Below, piece by piece: positions 55,758 to 64,000 of a stretch of 64,000 bases of DNA; the stretch's first letter is position 1; each line of letters begins with the position of its first letter. The stretch is from Sinorhizobium chiapasense (GTDB lineage Bacteria > Pseudomonadota > Alphaproteobacteria > Rhizobiales > Rhizobiaceae), in assembly GCF_036488675.1 (NCBI RefSeq), contig NZ_CP133148.1:3738001-3802000 (forward strand), given 5' to 3'. Position numbers and translations under genes: made by a program. The notes under the pieces are model-generated. The model was not told where the DNA came from. It saw nothing but the letters and a program-made list of their open reading frames with translations, and made no database searches.

Positions 55758-56135
55758 TTGGTTGTCCAGGAGCGCCCGCACGAAGCCCTCGGCCAGCGAC
55801 CGCCCGCCGACGTCTATCGGTCCGCGGCCACACGCCCGATGCCGAAGCGTCTCGACGATCCCTGGTATGATGCCGATCATCAGGTTCGGCGCGTGCGCGA
55901 CTGCGGCGAGATCAAGTGGAAGGGACGCCGCCTCTTCGTCAGCGAAGTCTTTGCCGGCGAACTCGTCGGGCTGGCCGAGCTGGAAAACGGCGACCACGTC
56001 GTGCGCTTCGGCACTTTGGATCTCGGGCTGGTCGACCGCGGCGGCGTGTTTCATCGCTTCGCACCGCCGCGTTCGCCCCGCCAAGCGACAAAACACATGC
56101 AACAACCGAAACTGTCGACTATCCTCCCGGTCTGA
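55758..56135 (+). pseudogene. IS481-family transposase remnant (C-terminal end only)
   Basis: The frame encodes 125 aa resembling the C-terminal part of IS481-type transposases: RPHEALGQRPPADVYR at the start, then EVRRV-like and RGRRLFVSEVFAGELVGL motifs. The catalytic DDE core is missing. The sequence TGTCGACTATCCTCCCGGTC at 56113-56132, with a related copy GTCGACCATCACCCCGGTCG just after, may be the old right end. It lies between ndvA and opgC, so it marks an insertion into the glucan locus. Confidence 0.75.
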
Positions 56136-56169
56136 AACGTCGACCATCACCCCGGTCGTTCAGTCACCC

Positions 56170-57378
56170 TCACGCAGCCCTGAGCGGCTTCGCCACCGCC
56201 ACGTCCTTCAGCCAGTCGAGGTAATAGGCATAGACGAAATGCAAGGCGATGCCGGCGACGACGAAGAGCGAGCCGATGATCGGGTCGCGGCCGGTGACGA
56301 AGAGAAGCACCTGGCCCGCCATCGCAAGGATTGTCCCGAAGATGAAAACCGCCAGCGAATGGCGCCCGATCATCACCAGTGGATGATTGTTCTCAAGCCT
56401 GGTCAACCGGCTGATGACAGGGGTGATCGCCAGCAGATAGGCGAGCGCCAGCACATGCAGGAGCCGCGTCAGCGACAGGAACGTCTTGTCGAAGCCGGTC
56501 AGCACCGCCGGTAGTCCGAAGGAGAAGTCGATACTCCACCAGGAGAACATGACCCAGAAGGCGGAGACGGTGAGATAGGCGGCGGAAACCCCGATCAGCA
56601 GCCAGTGCCGTGGCAGGCGCCCCCCGGCCCGTATGTGGCTCATGCACAGGATGCCGATGACGAAAAGGAACTGCCAGGACCAGGGATTGAGGAACCAGTA
56701 GCCCTCGTCGAGGAAGTTCGACGGCACCAGCTTGAACCAGCCGGCGGCGAGCCATAGCGCGGCCGACAGTGCGAGGAGCACCCAGCGCCCCACCGCCCTC
56801 AGCCACAGGATGCCCGGCAGCATCAGGAACAGCGCCGCATAGAGGGACAGGATGTTGTTGTAACCGAGCTGATGCCCAAGCAGGACCATCGCGACGATGC
56901 CCTGCTCCGTCTGCTCGACGAACGGCCGGATGTTGATTTCACCGATCAGGTCCTGACGGCCGAAATAAAGAGCGCCGCCCGCAAAAATCGCCAGCGTGAC
57001 GACGCTCGTCATGATATGCGCGACATAGAGCGTCAGCGCGCGCCGCCACATCTTCAAGGTCAATGCCAGCCTTGCGCCCGTCATGAATTTTCCGCCATAG
57101 GCGGCGCCGACCGACAGGCCGGAAATCAGCACGAAGGCCTCAGCGGAGTCCGAGAAGCCTGCGTTCTTGTGGGTGAGATATTCGAGATATTGGCCTGGGA
57201 CGTGGTTGATGAAAATCGTCAGCAGGCAGAGCGCGCGGAAGACGTCGAGGCGTGTGTCGCGCTCGGTAAAAGCCGGCACAGGACGAGGAACGCTGATCCT
57301 GGGCTGGTTGGAGCCGGGGTCGTTGTGACCCGGGTCGGCAGCCTTGATCGCGTCCTTGCCAAATGTCGTTTGCAGCAT
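56170..57378 (-). CDS. opgC: OpgC family glucan-modifying membrane acyltransferase
   Basis: 402 aa from ATG 57378; a GTG at 57474 is an in-frame alternative. About ten membrane helices, with RDTRLDVFRALCLLTIFINHVPG at the N-terminus and MIGRHSLAVFIFGTILAM near the end, both characteristic of OpgC (acyltransferase-3-like). OpgC proteins add succinyl groups to osmoregulated periplasmic glucans in Rhodobacter and Brucella (Cgm). Its place between ndvA and ndvB strongly supports cyclic-glucan decoration as its job (inference). Confidence 0.88.
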   Translation of the reverse strand: MLQTTFGKDAIKAADPGHNDPGSNQPRISVPRPVPAFTERDTRLDVFRALCLLTIFINHVPGQYLEYLTHKNAGFSDSAEAFVLISGLSVGAAYGGKFMTGARLALTLKMWRRALTLYVAHIMTSVVTLAIFAGGALYFGRQDLIGEINIRPFVEQTEQGIVAMVLLGHQLGYNNILSLYAALFLMLPGILWLRAVGRWVLLALSAALWLAAGWFKLVPSNFLDEGYWFLNPWSWQFLFVIGILCMSHIRAGGRLPRHWLLIGVSAAYLTVSAFWVMFSWWSIDFSFGLPAVLTGFDKTFLSLTRLLHVLALAYLLAITPVISRLTRLENNHPLVMIGRHSLAVFIFGTILAMAGQVLLFVTGRDPIIGSLFVVAGIALHFVYAYYLDWLKDVAVAKPLRAA

Positions 57379-57497
57379 GCGGTCTGGTATCCGGGATTTG
57401 GCGCCCCGCCCCACCCCTGTTGGAAACAGGATGCCGAAGACGCGCTCCGGCGATCTCCGGGACGACTTCAGCACCGTCGATGAAGCGCGATCCGACT

Positions 57498-57600
57498 ACT
57501 GCATGTTTCCTTAAATCGTAGCCGATTTAAGGAAAAACCACGTAGCAATTCAAAGCACTACAGCGTCTCCGCGCGTCTGATAAGACGCTGGGCGCCGTAG
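57498..57600 (-). repeat. RIME1 element, full length, reverse orientation (copy 9)
   Basis: CTGCATGTTTCCTTAAATCG at the left, GATAAGACGCTGGGCGCCGT at the right. Between the opgC start and the ndvB terminator. Confidence 0.88.
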
Positions 57601-57625
57601 TGGATCGCGGCCGAAACCGAGCGGC

Positions 57626-57663
57626 AAAAAACCGGCCTTGCCCGTCTGGTACAAAGCCGGTTT
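57626..57663 (-). terminator. Rho-independent terminator of ndvB
   Basis: On the minus strand, AAACCGGC (57663-57656), a 19-nt loop, GCCGGTTT (57636-57629), then TTT. It starts 23 bp after the ndvB stop. Confidence 0.8.
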
Positions 57664-57686
57664 CCTCCCATGCTCAATTCCGGCGG

Positions 57687-60600
57687 TTACAGCAAAATCC
57701 CTTCATGCGCGTTTTTTGTGACACTATTATTTACGCTGACGATCGGTTCACCAGTTTTTGAATCGCGCCCCACGGAAATCCGGTGCGTTGCGCCATTCAC
57801 CCGGACCTCGGCGGAGTAGCCTGCCCAGTCCGCCGGCAGCACGGGCCGAATCACCAGCTTCTTACCCTTCAGGCGAATGCCGAGAATGCCCTCGACGCCC
57901 GCGCGATAGAGCCAGCCGGCCGAGCCTGTGTACCAAGTCCAGCCGCCACGCCCCGCGAGCTCGCCCTCGCCGTAAACATCGGCGGCGACGACGTAGGGTT
58001 CCACCCTGTAGTGCTCGGCATCGTCGCGGCTGAGCGCATGCGATACGGGGTTGAGCATCTGGAAGGTCCGCCACGCCTCTTCCGCCCGCCCCTGAGCAGC
58101 AAAAGCGAGCACGACCCAGGTCGCCGCATGTGTATATTGCCCGCCGTTTTCGCGCACGCCCGGCGGATAGGCCTTGATGTAGCCCGGGTCCTGCTGCGTC
58201 TTTTCGAGCGGCGGCGTGAAGAGCCGCACGATCCGTTTTTCCGGATCGACCAGTTCCGCCATCACCGCGTCCATGGCAAGCCTGGAGCGTTCCGCCTCGC
58301 CTTCGCCGGAGAGCGCACTCCACGACTGGGCGATGGAATCGATGCGGCATTCGACGTTTTCGGCGGATCCAAGCGGCGTGCCGTCGTCGTAGTAGCCGCG
58401 GCGATAGTAGTCGTCGTCCCAACCCGCCCCGTCGAGCGCTGCTTTCAGCATCTCGAGATGCGTCTCCCAAAGCGTGGCGCGCGAACCATCCTTCCGCTCG
58501 CGGGCATGCGGCAGGAAGGCACGCAGCGCACCGGCCAGGAACCAGCCGAGCCAGACGCTCGTGCCCTCCCCGGCAATACCGACCCGGTTCATGCCATCGT
58601 TCCAGTCGCCGCCGAGAATGAGCGGCAGACCGTTCGCCCCTGTCCGCTTGATCGCGAGATCGAGCGCGCGGGCGCAATGCTCGTAGATATCGGCCGTCTC
58701 GTCCGCACTCTCGGGCTGGAAGAAGTTGTCATGCTGGCCCTCTTCGAGGGAGGGTCCGACAATGAACGGCACCTTCTCGCCGAGGATGTCCGTGCTGCCG
58801 GTGACCGCGCAGTAATGCGCCACCGCGTGGGCGAGCCAGACGACATCGTCGGAGATCATCGTGCGGACGCCGGCACCGGTGCCGGGCAGCCACCAGTGCT
58901 GCACGTCGCCCTCGACGAACTGCCGCGCGGCCGCGTTGAGGATCTGCGCGCGCGCAAGCTCCGGCCGGTGCACGAGGAAGGCAAGCGTATCCTGCAACTG
59001 GTCCCGGAAACCGTAGGCCCCGCTTGCCTGATAGAACGCGGAGCGTGCCATGATCCGGCAGCCCAGACTCTGGTAGGGCAGCCAATGGTTGACCATGTGG
59101 TTGAAGGATCTGTCGGGCGTCTCAACCTTCACGACACCGGTGAACTCGCTCCAGAATGCCTTCGCCGCCTTGAGCGTCGTGTCGAAGGCCGTCCCCCGCA
59201 ATTCGGTGAGGATCGACTGCATCTGGTCGCCGTTATCGGCATCGCCGAGGAAGAAGGTGATCTGCCGCTCCGCACCCGGCTCGATGACGAGATCGGACGA
59301 AAGGGCCGCGCAAACATCGCCATCGGTCTCCGTGAAACCGGTCAATTGAGCACCGGCGATGACCGCTTGCGGCGCCAGGATGCTGCCGGCCTGGCCCAGG
59401 AATTCCCTCCGGCTCGCCGTATAGGAACCGACCTGCGCGTCGATCGCGAGGAACGCCGAACGGCCGGCATAGTCGAGGCTGTATGGGTTGGTCGCGACGA
59501 GCGCCTTGGCGCCGTCATGCCATTCGGGCAGGACAAAAGGAGCCATCCGGCCGCGAATATTGCCGAGGACCCATTCGGCATAGCCGTAGATCCGCAACTG
59601 CCGCGCGGAGGCACCGCGGTTGCGGATCGAGAGCCGCACGAGCCGCGTCGGCAGGTTCCTGTGCACAGTGTGGACCGCCTCGATTTCGAGCTCTTCCTGG
59701 GTGCTTGCAAAGCGCGAATAGCCGAGCCCGTGACGGGCTTCGAACACGACCGACTTGCGCCGAGAAAGCGCGGCATAAGGCGTCAGCACCGAGCCGCTCG
59801 CCATATCGCGAACGAAGATCGCTTCGCCCGGCCGATTGACCACCGCATCGTTGGTCCACGGCGTCAGCTGGTAGTCACGCGAATTGCGGCTCCAGGAGAA
59901 CGCCGAGCCCTCGGCAGAAACATGGAAGCCGAAGTGCTCGTTGGAAATGACGTTGATCCACGGATGCGGTGTCGCTTCGCCGCCGCGCAGCCGAACGACA
60001 TATTCACGCCCTTCATCCGCGAAGCCGCCAAAGCCGTTCCAGAATTCCAGGCCGTCGCCGCTGATTTCCGCTGCAGCAGTCTCGCCCGCCTCCTGGATCA
60101 CCGGCAGCAGCATCTGAGTGCTCTCGGTGATTTTCGCGGCAGGCTTCGAATAAAGCGCCGTGGCACGCGCGATCTGGTCGGAGATCGTGCCGTTGCGGGC
60201 GTGGAAGACAGCGCGCGAGGCCGATAGCAGCGTCGACCAGGTCTCGGGCTCCATCAAATCGCGACGCACCGCGAAGATATGCTGCCGCGGGCCGTCGGAA
60301 AGCCCACGCAGCCGCAGGTTCTCGCACATCGAATCGAGCGTGTGCTGCAGATCCTGGGCATAGGAGGACGCCCGCTCGTTGATGACGACGAGATCCGCGG
60401 TGATGCCGCGCGCTCTCAGATATTCCTGCGCACGCAGCGCCTCGCGCGCGATGCCGAGATCGCCGTCGTCGTTGATCCTCAGGCAGAAGATCGGAAAATC
60501 GCCCGAGATCGCCAGCGGCCACAGCGCGGCCTGCGAGGCGAGCCCCGACTTGACCGTCGCCGTATCGGCGCGAAGGTGCATGTCGGGATAGACAAGGTAG

Positions 60601-63600
60601 CGACCGAGCATCTGGAAGGTTGCCGCCTCCTGCGACGTCACCCCGACATGGCGCATCTGCACCTGGCTGCGCGTCCAGGCATGGATCAGTTCGTGATTGA
60701 AGGTTTCCGGGTGCCGATAGCGATCGATCGCACGATCGACTGTTTCGCGGTTCGGTGCGGCGATCGTCCAGAAGATGACACTCACCTTCTTGCCTGCCGG
60801 AACGCGCACGACGCGGCGAAGCGACATCACCGGATCGAGCGTAAACCCGTCGGTGCCCGAAAGCGTGACACCTGGGTCGAAGGCGGCAGCCTCCGAAAGC
60901 GTGCGCCCCTGGCCGATGAAGCGGCGGCGGTCGGTTTCCGCCTGGGTGTGGCGATCGCTGCCGGCATTGTCCGTGATGAGGTGCGCGACTTCCATGTCGG
61001 CATCACCAGGGCTGCGCTTGTTGCGCGAGACGCGGATGACGTCGCCCTGGCGGCTGATCTCGGTACGCAGGAACATCTTGGAGAAGGCGAGATGCGCGCT
61101 GTCGGCATCGTCCGTCGCAAGCACCGGCTCCGCGTAGGACGTGACTTCGATGAAGCGGTCCTCCGTGCCCGTATTGAGCAGGATGACCCGGCGGCCCTCC
61201 GCGTCGTGTTCGGTCGCGACGATGCATTCGACTTCGCTGGTCAGGTCACCGACGACCTTGACGAATTCCGCCTTGTCGTCGCCGAAACGGGTCATGGTCT
61301 TTTCGCCGGCCGCACGGCGCGGTTCGGCGGTGGCCGACCACCAGTCGCCCGTCACGGTGTCGCGCAGGAAGATGAACGTGCCCGTCCTGTCTTCGACCGG
61401 GTCCGGCTTCCAGCGTGTGACCGACTGGCCGTTCCAGCGCGCATAGCCGGCGCCGGTCGCGGTCAGCATGATCGAATAATGCCCGTTCGACAGGAAGACC
61501 GTTTCGCGGTCCTGCGTGACCGGATCCTCGATAACGCGGACTTCTGGTCTGAGGAGATCGGCCTGGCCCTTGCCGAGCGATTCCGGCTCGCGCCTGGCGT
61601 TCATCACCGGAATGTCGCGCGGTGCCTTCTCCTGCAGCAGCAGTTCCGCCGCTTCGATCACAGGATCGGCATGGAACCACTCGCGCAGGCGCCCGTTGAA
61701 AACGACGTTCGCAACCGCCGCGACCGACATGCCGTGATGGTGCGCATAGTAGTTGCGCACAACGGCGCATTTCTGCCCTTCGGGAATACGCGTCGGCGTG
61801 AAATCGACGGCGTCATGGAAGCCGTAGGCGCCGAGAGCACCGACCTCCCTGAGCCGCGCCAGATTGGCGAGCGCAGACTTCGGATCGTACATGCAGGCGA
61901 GGATCGACGCGTAGGGCGCAATCACCGCGTTCTGGCCGAGGCCGCGCTTCAGCCCGAGAGTCGGCACGCCGAAATTCGTGTACTGATAGGTCAACTCGTG
62001 ATCGCGCGCGTTGAAGGCGGCTTCCGAGATGCCCCACGGGGTCCCGAGGCGACGGCCGTGGTTGATCTGCTCCTGCACCACCAGATTGTTCGTCTGGTTG
62101 AGAATGCCGCCCTGCCGCTCCTGCATGACCAGCGGCGGCATCAGATATTCGAACATGGAGCCGGACCAGGAGACGAGCGCGCCGCGCGCGCCGATCGGTA
62201 CGATCGGGCGCCCGAGCTTGTACCAGTGCTCCGTAGGCAGATCGCCCTTGGCGATCGCAAAAAGGCTCGTCAGCCGCGCTTCGGAAGCAAGCAGATCGTA
62301 GCAGGCCTCGTCGAGCTCGTTGGCATTGACACGGTAGCCGATGGAAAGCAACCGCCGCTCCGGCCGGAACAGGAAGCCGAAATCCATCGAGAAGGCGATG
62401 TCGCGTGCGCGCTCCTTGAGCACCAGCAGCCGCTGGCGCAGTGCCTCGATCGCGCCGAGGTCGAAGACGCCGTCGGCGATATGCGCCTCGCAGGTGGAGA
62501 CGAGCGAACCCGCCCATTTCTCCACCTCGGCGCTCTGGGCGGTGCGTACCTCGTGATCGAGGTTGGCAGCAAGCTTGTGCATGTCGCGCGCAAGCACTGC
62601 CAGGTTGATCACGCGGATCGACGCGAATTCACGCTCGCGCTTGACGGCGGCAAGCGCGTTCTGGAAGCCGGCGATGCGCTCTTCGATCAGGTGGCGCAAC
62701 GGCCGGACGGTCTTGCGATCGTCGGGCAGTTCGTTGAGCACTTCCGAGAGAATGGCGGCGACGTCGCCGATGCCGTCGAGACTGCCCTGCACATGGGCGG
62801 AGGGTGCCTCGGCCCATTCCCGGCACATGGACGAAACCGAGATCAGGTGGCCGGCGAGGTTGCCGCTATCGACGGACGAGACGTAGCGCGGCTCCATCGT
62901 TTCGAGCGATCGCGTCCGGTACCAGTTGAAGAGATGGCCGCGGTATTTCGGCATGCGGTCGATCGTCGCGATCGTCTGCTCGAGCCGCGTGATCGTGTCT
63001 TCGAAACCGATCCAGCCGAAATCGCGCGCAGACATCACCGACAGGAGATAGACGCCGATATTGGTGGGTGACGTACGCTCCGCCAGCACCGGCTGCGGGG
63101 TTTCCTGGAAATTGTCCGGCGGCAGGAAGTTCTGCTCGGCGGTCACGAAGGTTTCGAAATAGCGCCAGGTACGCCGGGCGATCTTGCGCATCTCGTCGAT
63201 TGCTTCATCCGACACGACCAGTTGGTCCTCGGTCTCGGCCGACTGGCTGACAAACCACGCAACCAGAGGCGAAGCCGCCCAAATCAGCGCGAAGGGGATG
63301 CCGATGTAGGGCAGTCCGGTATCGGACACCGCGGCAAGCGCCAATGAAATGACCGAGAGAGCCGGCGCCGTCCACATCGCGCCGAAATAATCGCGGATCG
63401 AGCCGTGGCCGGCGCTCTGAACCTGCGCGGCGGTGCGCCACTCGAGCATCAGTTTGCGGCTGACGAACGTGCGATAAAGCGAACGAACGGTCGCATCCGC
63501 CATCATTGCCGCATTGTGGGCGATGAAAACGATGCGGAGCGCAACTTGCGCGTTGGCAGCGCGAATCTCCGAGAGCACCGTATGCAGATGCGCCCGTGCG

Positions 63601-64000
63601 ACGATGTCGTTGCGTCGCGGCATGATACCGTTGATCAGCGACAGGGTGGGAGCGACGAACAGGCTGAAGATCAGCACGATCTGCCAGATCAGCGCCTCGG
63701 TCGGCTCCATGTAGTACCAGCCCATGACCGAAGCGACGAGCCAGGCGACGGGGATCAGCGATCGGCGCAGGTTGTCGTACATCTTCCAGCGGCCGAGCAT
63801 CGACAGGCCGTTCGCCGGATTGAAGATATAGGGCAGCAACTGCCAGTCGCCACGCGCCCAGCGATGCTGGCGCGACATTTCCACCTCGTAGCGGGTCGGG
63901 AAATCTTCGACGAGCTCGACATCGGTGACGAGCGCACAGCGAGCATAGGACCCTTCGAGCAGGTCGTGGCTGAGTACGGCATTTTCTTCGATCCGGCTCT
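57687..64000 (-). CDS. ndvB: Cyclic beta-1,2-glucan synthase, N-terminus beyond window edge
   Basis: The frame stays open to the right edge (about 2100 residues seen of about 2830). The first residues read SRIEENAVLSHDLLEGSYARCALV, then QHRWARGDWQLL, the QxxRW end of the glycosyltransferase (GT84-like) domain, followed by membrane helices. The middle carries the Cgl glycoamylase-like region (ARFGVPTLGLKRGL..). The C-terminal GH94 phosphorylase-type domain has GGDWNDGMNRVG (catalytic Asp, DNA near 58605) and controls ring size. It makes cyclic beta-1,2-glucan from UDP-glucose and works with NdvA and OpgC encoded just downstream. Confidence 0.95.
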   Translation of the reverse strand, partial: SRIEENAVLSHDLLEGSYARCALVTDVELVEDFPTRYEVEMSRQHRWARGDWQLLPYIFNPANGLSMLGRWKMYDNLRRSLIPVAWLVASVMGWYYMEPTEALIWQIVLIFSLFVAPTLSLINGIMPRRNDIVARAHLHTVLSEIRAANAQVALRIVFIAHNAAMMADATVRSLYRTFVSRKLMLEWRTAAQVQSAGHGSIRDYFGAMWTAPALSVISLALAAVSDTGLPYIGIPFALIWAASPLVAWFVSQSAETEDQLVVSDEAIDEMRKIARRTWRYFETFVTAEQNFLPPDNFQETPQPVLAERTSPTNIGVYLLSVMSARDFGWIGFEDTITRLEQTIATIDRMPKYRGHLFNWYRTRSLETMEPRYVSSVDSGNLAGHLISVSSMCREWAEAPSAHVQGSLDGIGDVAAILSEVLNELPDDRKTVRPLRHLIEERIAGFQNALAAVKREREFASIRVINLAVLARDMHKLAANLDHEVRTAQSAEVEKWAGSLVSTCEAHIADGVFDLGAIEALRQRLLVLKERARDIAFSMDFGFLFRPERRLLSIGYRVNANELDEACYDLLASEARLTSLFAIAKGDLPTEHWYKLGRPIVPIGARGALVSWSGSMFEYLMPPLVMQERQGGILNQTNNLVVQEQINHGRRLGTPWGISEAAFNARDHELTYQYTNFGVPTLGLKRGLGQNAVIAPYASILACMYDPKSALANLARLREVGALGAYGFHDAVDFTPTRIPEGQKCAVVRNYYAHHHGMSVAAVANVVFNGRLREWFHADPVIEAAELLLQEKAPRDIPVMNARREPESLGKGQADLLRPEVRVIEDPVTQDRETVFLSNGHYSIMLTATGAGYARWNGQSVTRWKPDPVEDRTGTFIFLRDTVTGDWWSATAEPRRAAGEKTMTRFGDDKAEFVKVVGDLTSEVECIVATEHDAEGRRVILLNTGTEDRFIEVTSYAEPVLATDDADSAHLAFSKMFLRTEISRQGDVIRVSRNKRSPGDADMEVAHLITDNAGSDRHTQAETDRRRFIGQGRTLSEAAAFDPGVTLSGTDGFTLDPVMSLRRVVRVPAGKKVSVIFWTIAAPNRETVDRAIDRYRHPETFNHELIHAWTRSQVQMRHVGVTSQEAATFQMLGRYLVYPDMHLRADTATVKSGLASQAALWPLAISGDFPIFCLRINDDGDLGIAREALRAQEYLRARGITADLVVINERASSYAQDLQHTLDSMCENLRLRGLSDGPRQHIFAVRRDLMEPETWSTLLSASRAVFHARNGTISDQIARATALYSKPAAKITESTQMLLPVIQEAGETAAAEISGDGLEFWNGFGGFADEGREYVVRLRGGEATPHPWINVISNEHFGFHVSAEGSAFSWSRNSRDYQLTPWTNDAVVNRPGEAIFVRDMASGSVLTPYAALSRRKSVVFEARHGLGYSRFASTQEELEIEAVHTVHRNLPTRLVRLSIRNRGASARQLRIYGYAEWVLGNIRGRMAPFVLPEWHDGAKALVATNPYSLDYAGRSAFLAIDAQVGSYTASRREFLGQAGSILAPQAVIAGAQLTGFTETDGDVCAALSSDLVIEPGAERQITFFLGDADNGDQMQSILTELRGTAFDTTLKAAKAFWSEFTGVVKVETPDRSFNHMVNHWLPYQSLGCRIMARSAFYQASGAYGFRDQLQDTLAFLVHRPELARAQILNAAARQFVEGDVQHWWLPGTGAGVRTMISDDVVWLAHAVAHYCAVTGSTDILGEKVPFIVGPSLEEGQHDNFFQPESADETADIYEHCARALDLAIKRTGANGLPLILGGDWNDGMNRVGIAGEGTSVWLGWFLAGALRAFLPHARERKDGSRATLWETHLEMLKAALDGAGWDDDYYRRGYYDDGTPLGSAENVECRIDSIAQSWSALSGEGEAERSRLAMDAVMAELVDPEKRIVRLFTPPLEKTQQDPGYIKAYPPGVRENGGQYTHAATWVVLAFAAQGRAEEAWRTFQMLNPVSHALSRDDAEHYRVEPYVVAADVYGEGELAGRGGWTWYTGSAGWLYRAGVEGILGIRLKGKKLVIRPVLPADWAGYSAEVRVNGATHRISVGRDSKTGEPIVSVNNSVTKNAHEGILL

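Noticed and set aside
56113..56165. Tandem TGTCGACTAT / CGTCGACCAT motifs as a CRISPR-like or att site
   Set aside because: Only two imperfect units with no equal spacers; more simply the eroded end of the IS481-type remnant.

Overview
The window is an ordinary, densely coded stretch of an alphaproteobacterial chromosome of roughly 60% G+C. The gene set and repeats point to Sinorhizobium/Ensifer. The signs are nine copies or fragments of the RIME1 intergenic element, a polyhydroxybutyrate locus (phbB, phbA, phaR), an rpoH2-type sigma factor, a pyc - expR - ndvA - opgC - ndvB block for cyclic beta-1,2-glucan, and ABC uptake systems. I cannot name the species. The LuxR regulator between pyc and ndvA (ExpR) is uninterrupted here, unlike in the S. 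meliloti 1021 laboratory line. No tRNA, rRNA, CRISPR array, prophage or plasmid-type module was seen.

Layout. 1-5.0 kb: a Bax-inhibitor-1 family membrane protein (cut by the left edge), then a tesA / lolD-like ATPase / FtsX-type permease cluster. 5-9.5 kb: thpR, a low-molecular-weight tyrosine phosphatase, phhB, a DUF1232 protein, an IalB-like secreted protein and rlmN. 9.8-12.6 kb: a three-gene ABC importer. 12.8-19.9 kb: a LysE exporter, argG, a Bcr-type MFS pump with its MarR regulator, an ABC-F ATPase, thiamine diphosphokinase and a GNAT acetyltransferase. 20.1-23.6 kb: a TPP riboswitch followed by thiBPQ. 24-30 kb: an M48/LysM lipoprotein protease, a class C beta-lactamase-like protein, rpoH2 with a good EcfG (RpoE2)-type promoter, carD and fdxA. 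30-34 kb: an S4 RNA-binding protein and a large Suv3-like RNA helicase, preceded by an intergenic stretch packed with GANTC sites. 34-37 kb: phbB, phbA, phaR. 37-43.4 kb: rpmF, a GST, mtgA, ispA, hisC, a LysE protein and ispG. 43.7-49 kb: an MFS/VOC/DeoR operon and a polar amino-acid (cystine-like) ABC importer. 49-64 kb: pyc, expR, ndvA, an IS481-type transposase remnant, opgC and the C-terminal two thousand residues of ndvB.

How the genes work together. NdvB makes cyclic beta-1,2-glucan at the inner membrane, NdvA exports it, and the OpgC-like acyltransferase between them is well placed to decorate it. PhbA and PhbB feed polyhydroxybutyrate synthesis, and divergent PhaR is the regulator that senses and represses the pathway. 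The thiamine genes (ThiBPQ import, ThiN pyrophosphorylation) lie back to back, and the importer is under TPP control. RpoH2, CarD and FdxA form a stress and house-keeping regulation patch.

The most unusual signal is non-coding. About 370 bp (33606-33975), upstream of the helicase gene, holds sixteen GANTC sites, the CcrM methyltransferase target, where one or two are expected. The same stretch contains a 30-bp imperfect direct repeat. A second signal is a strong intrinsic terminator placed immediately before the permease gene of the amino-acid importer (47504-47542).
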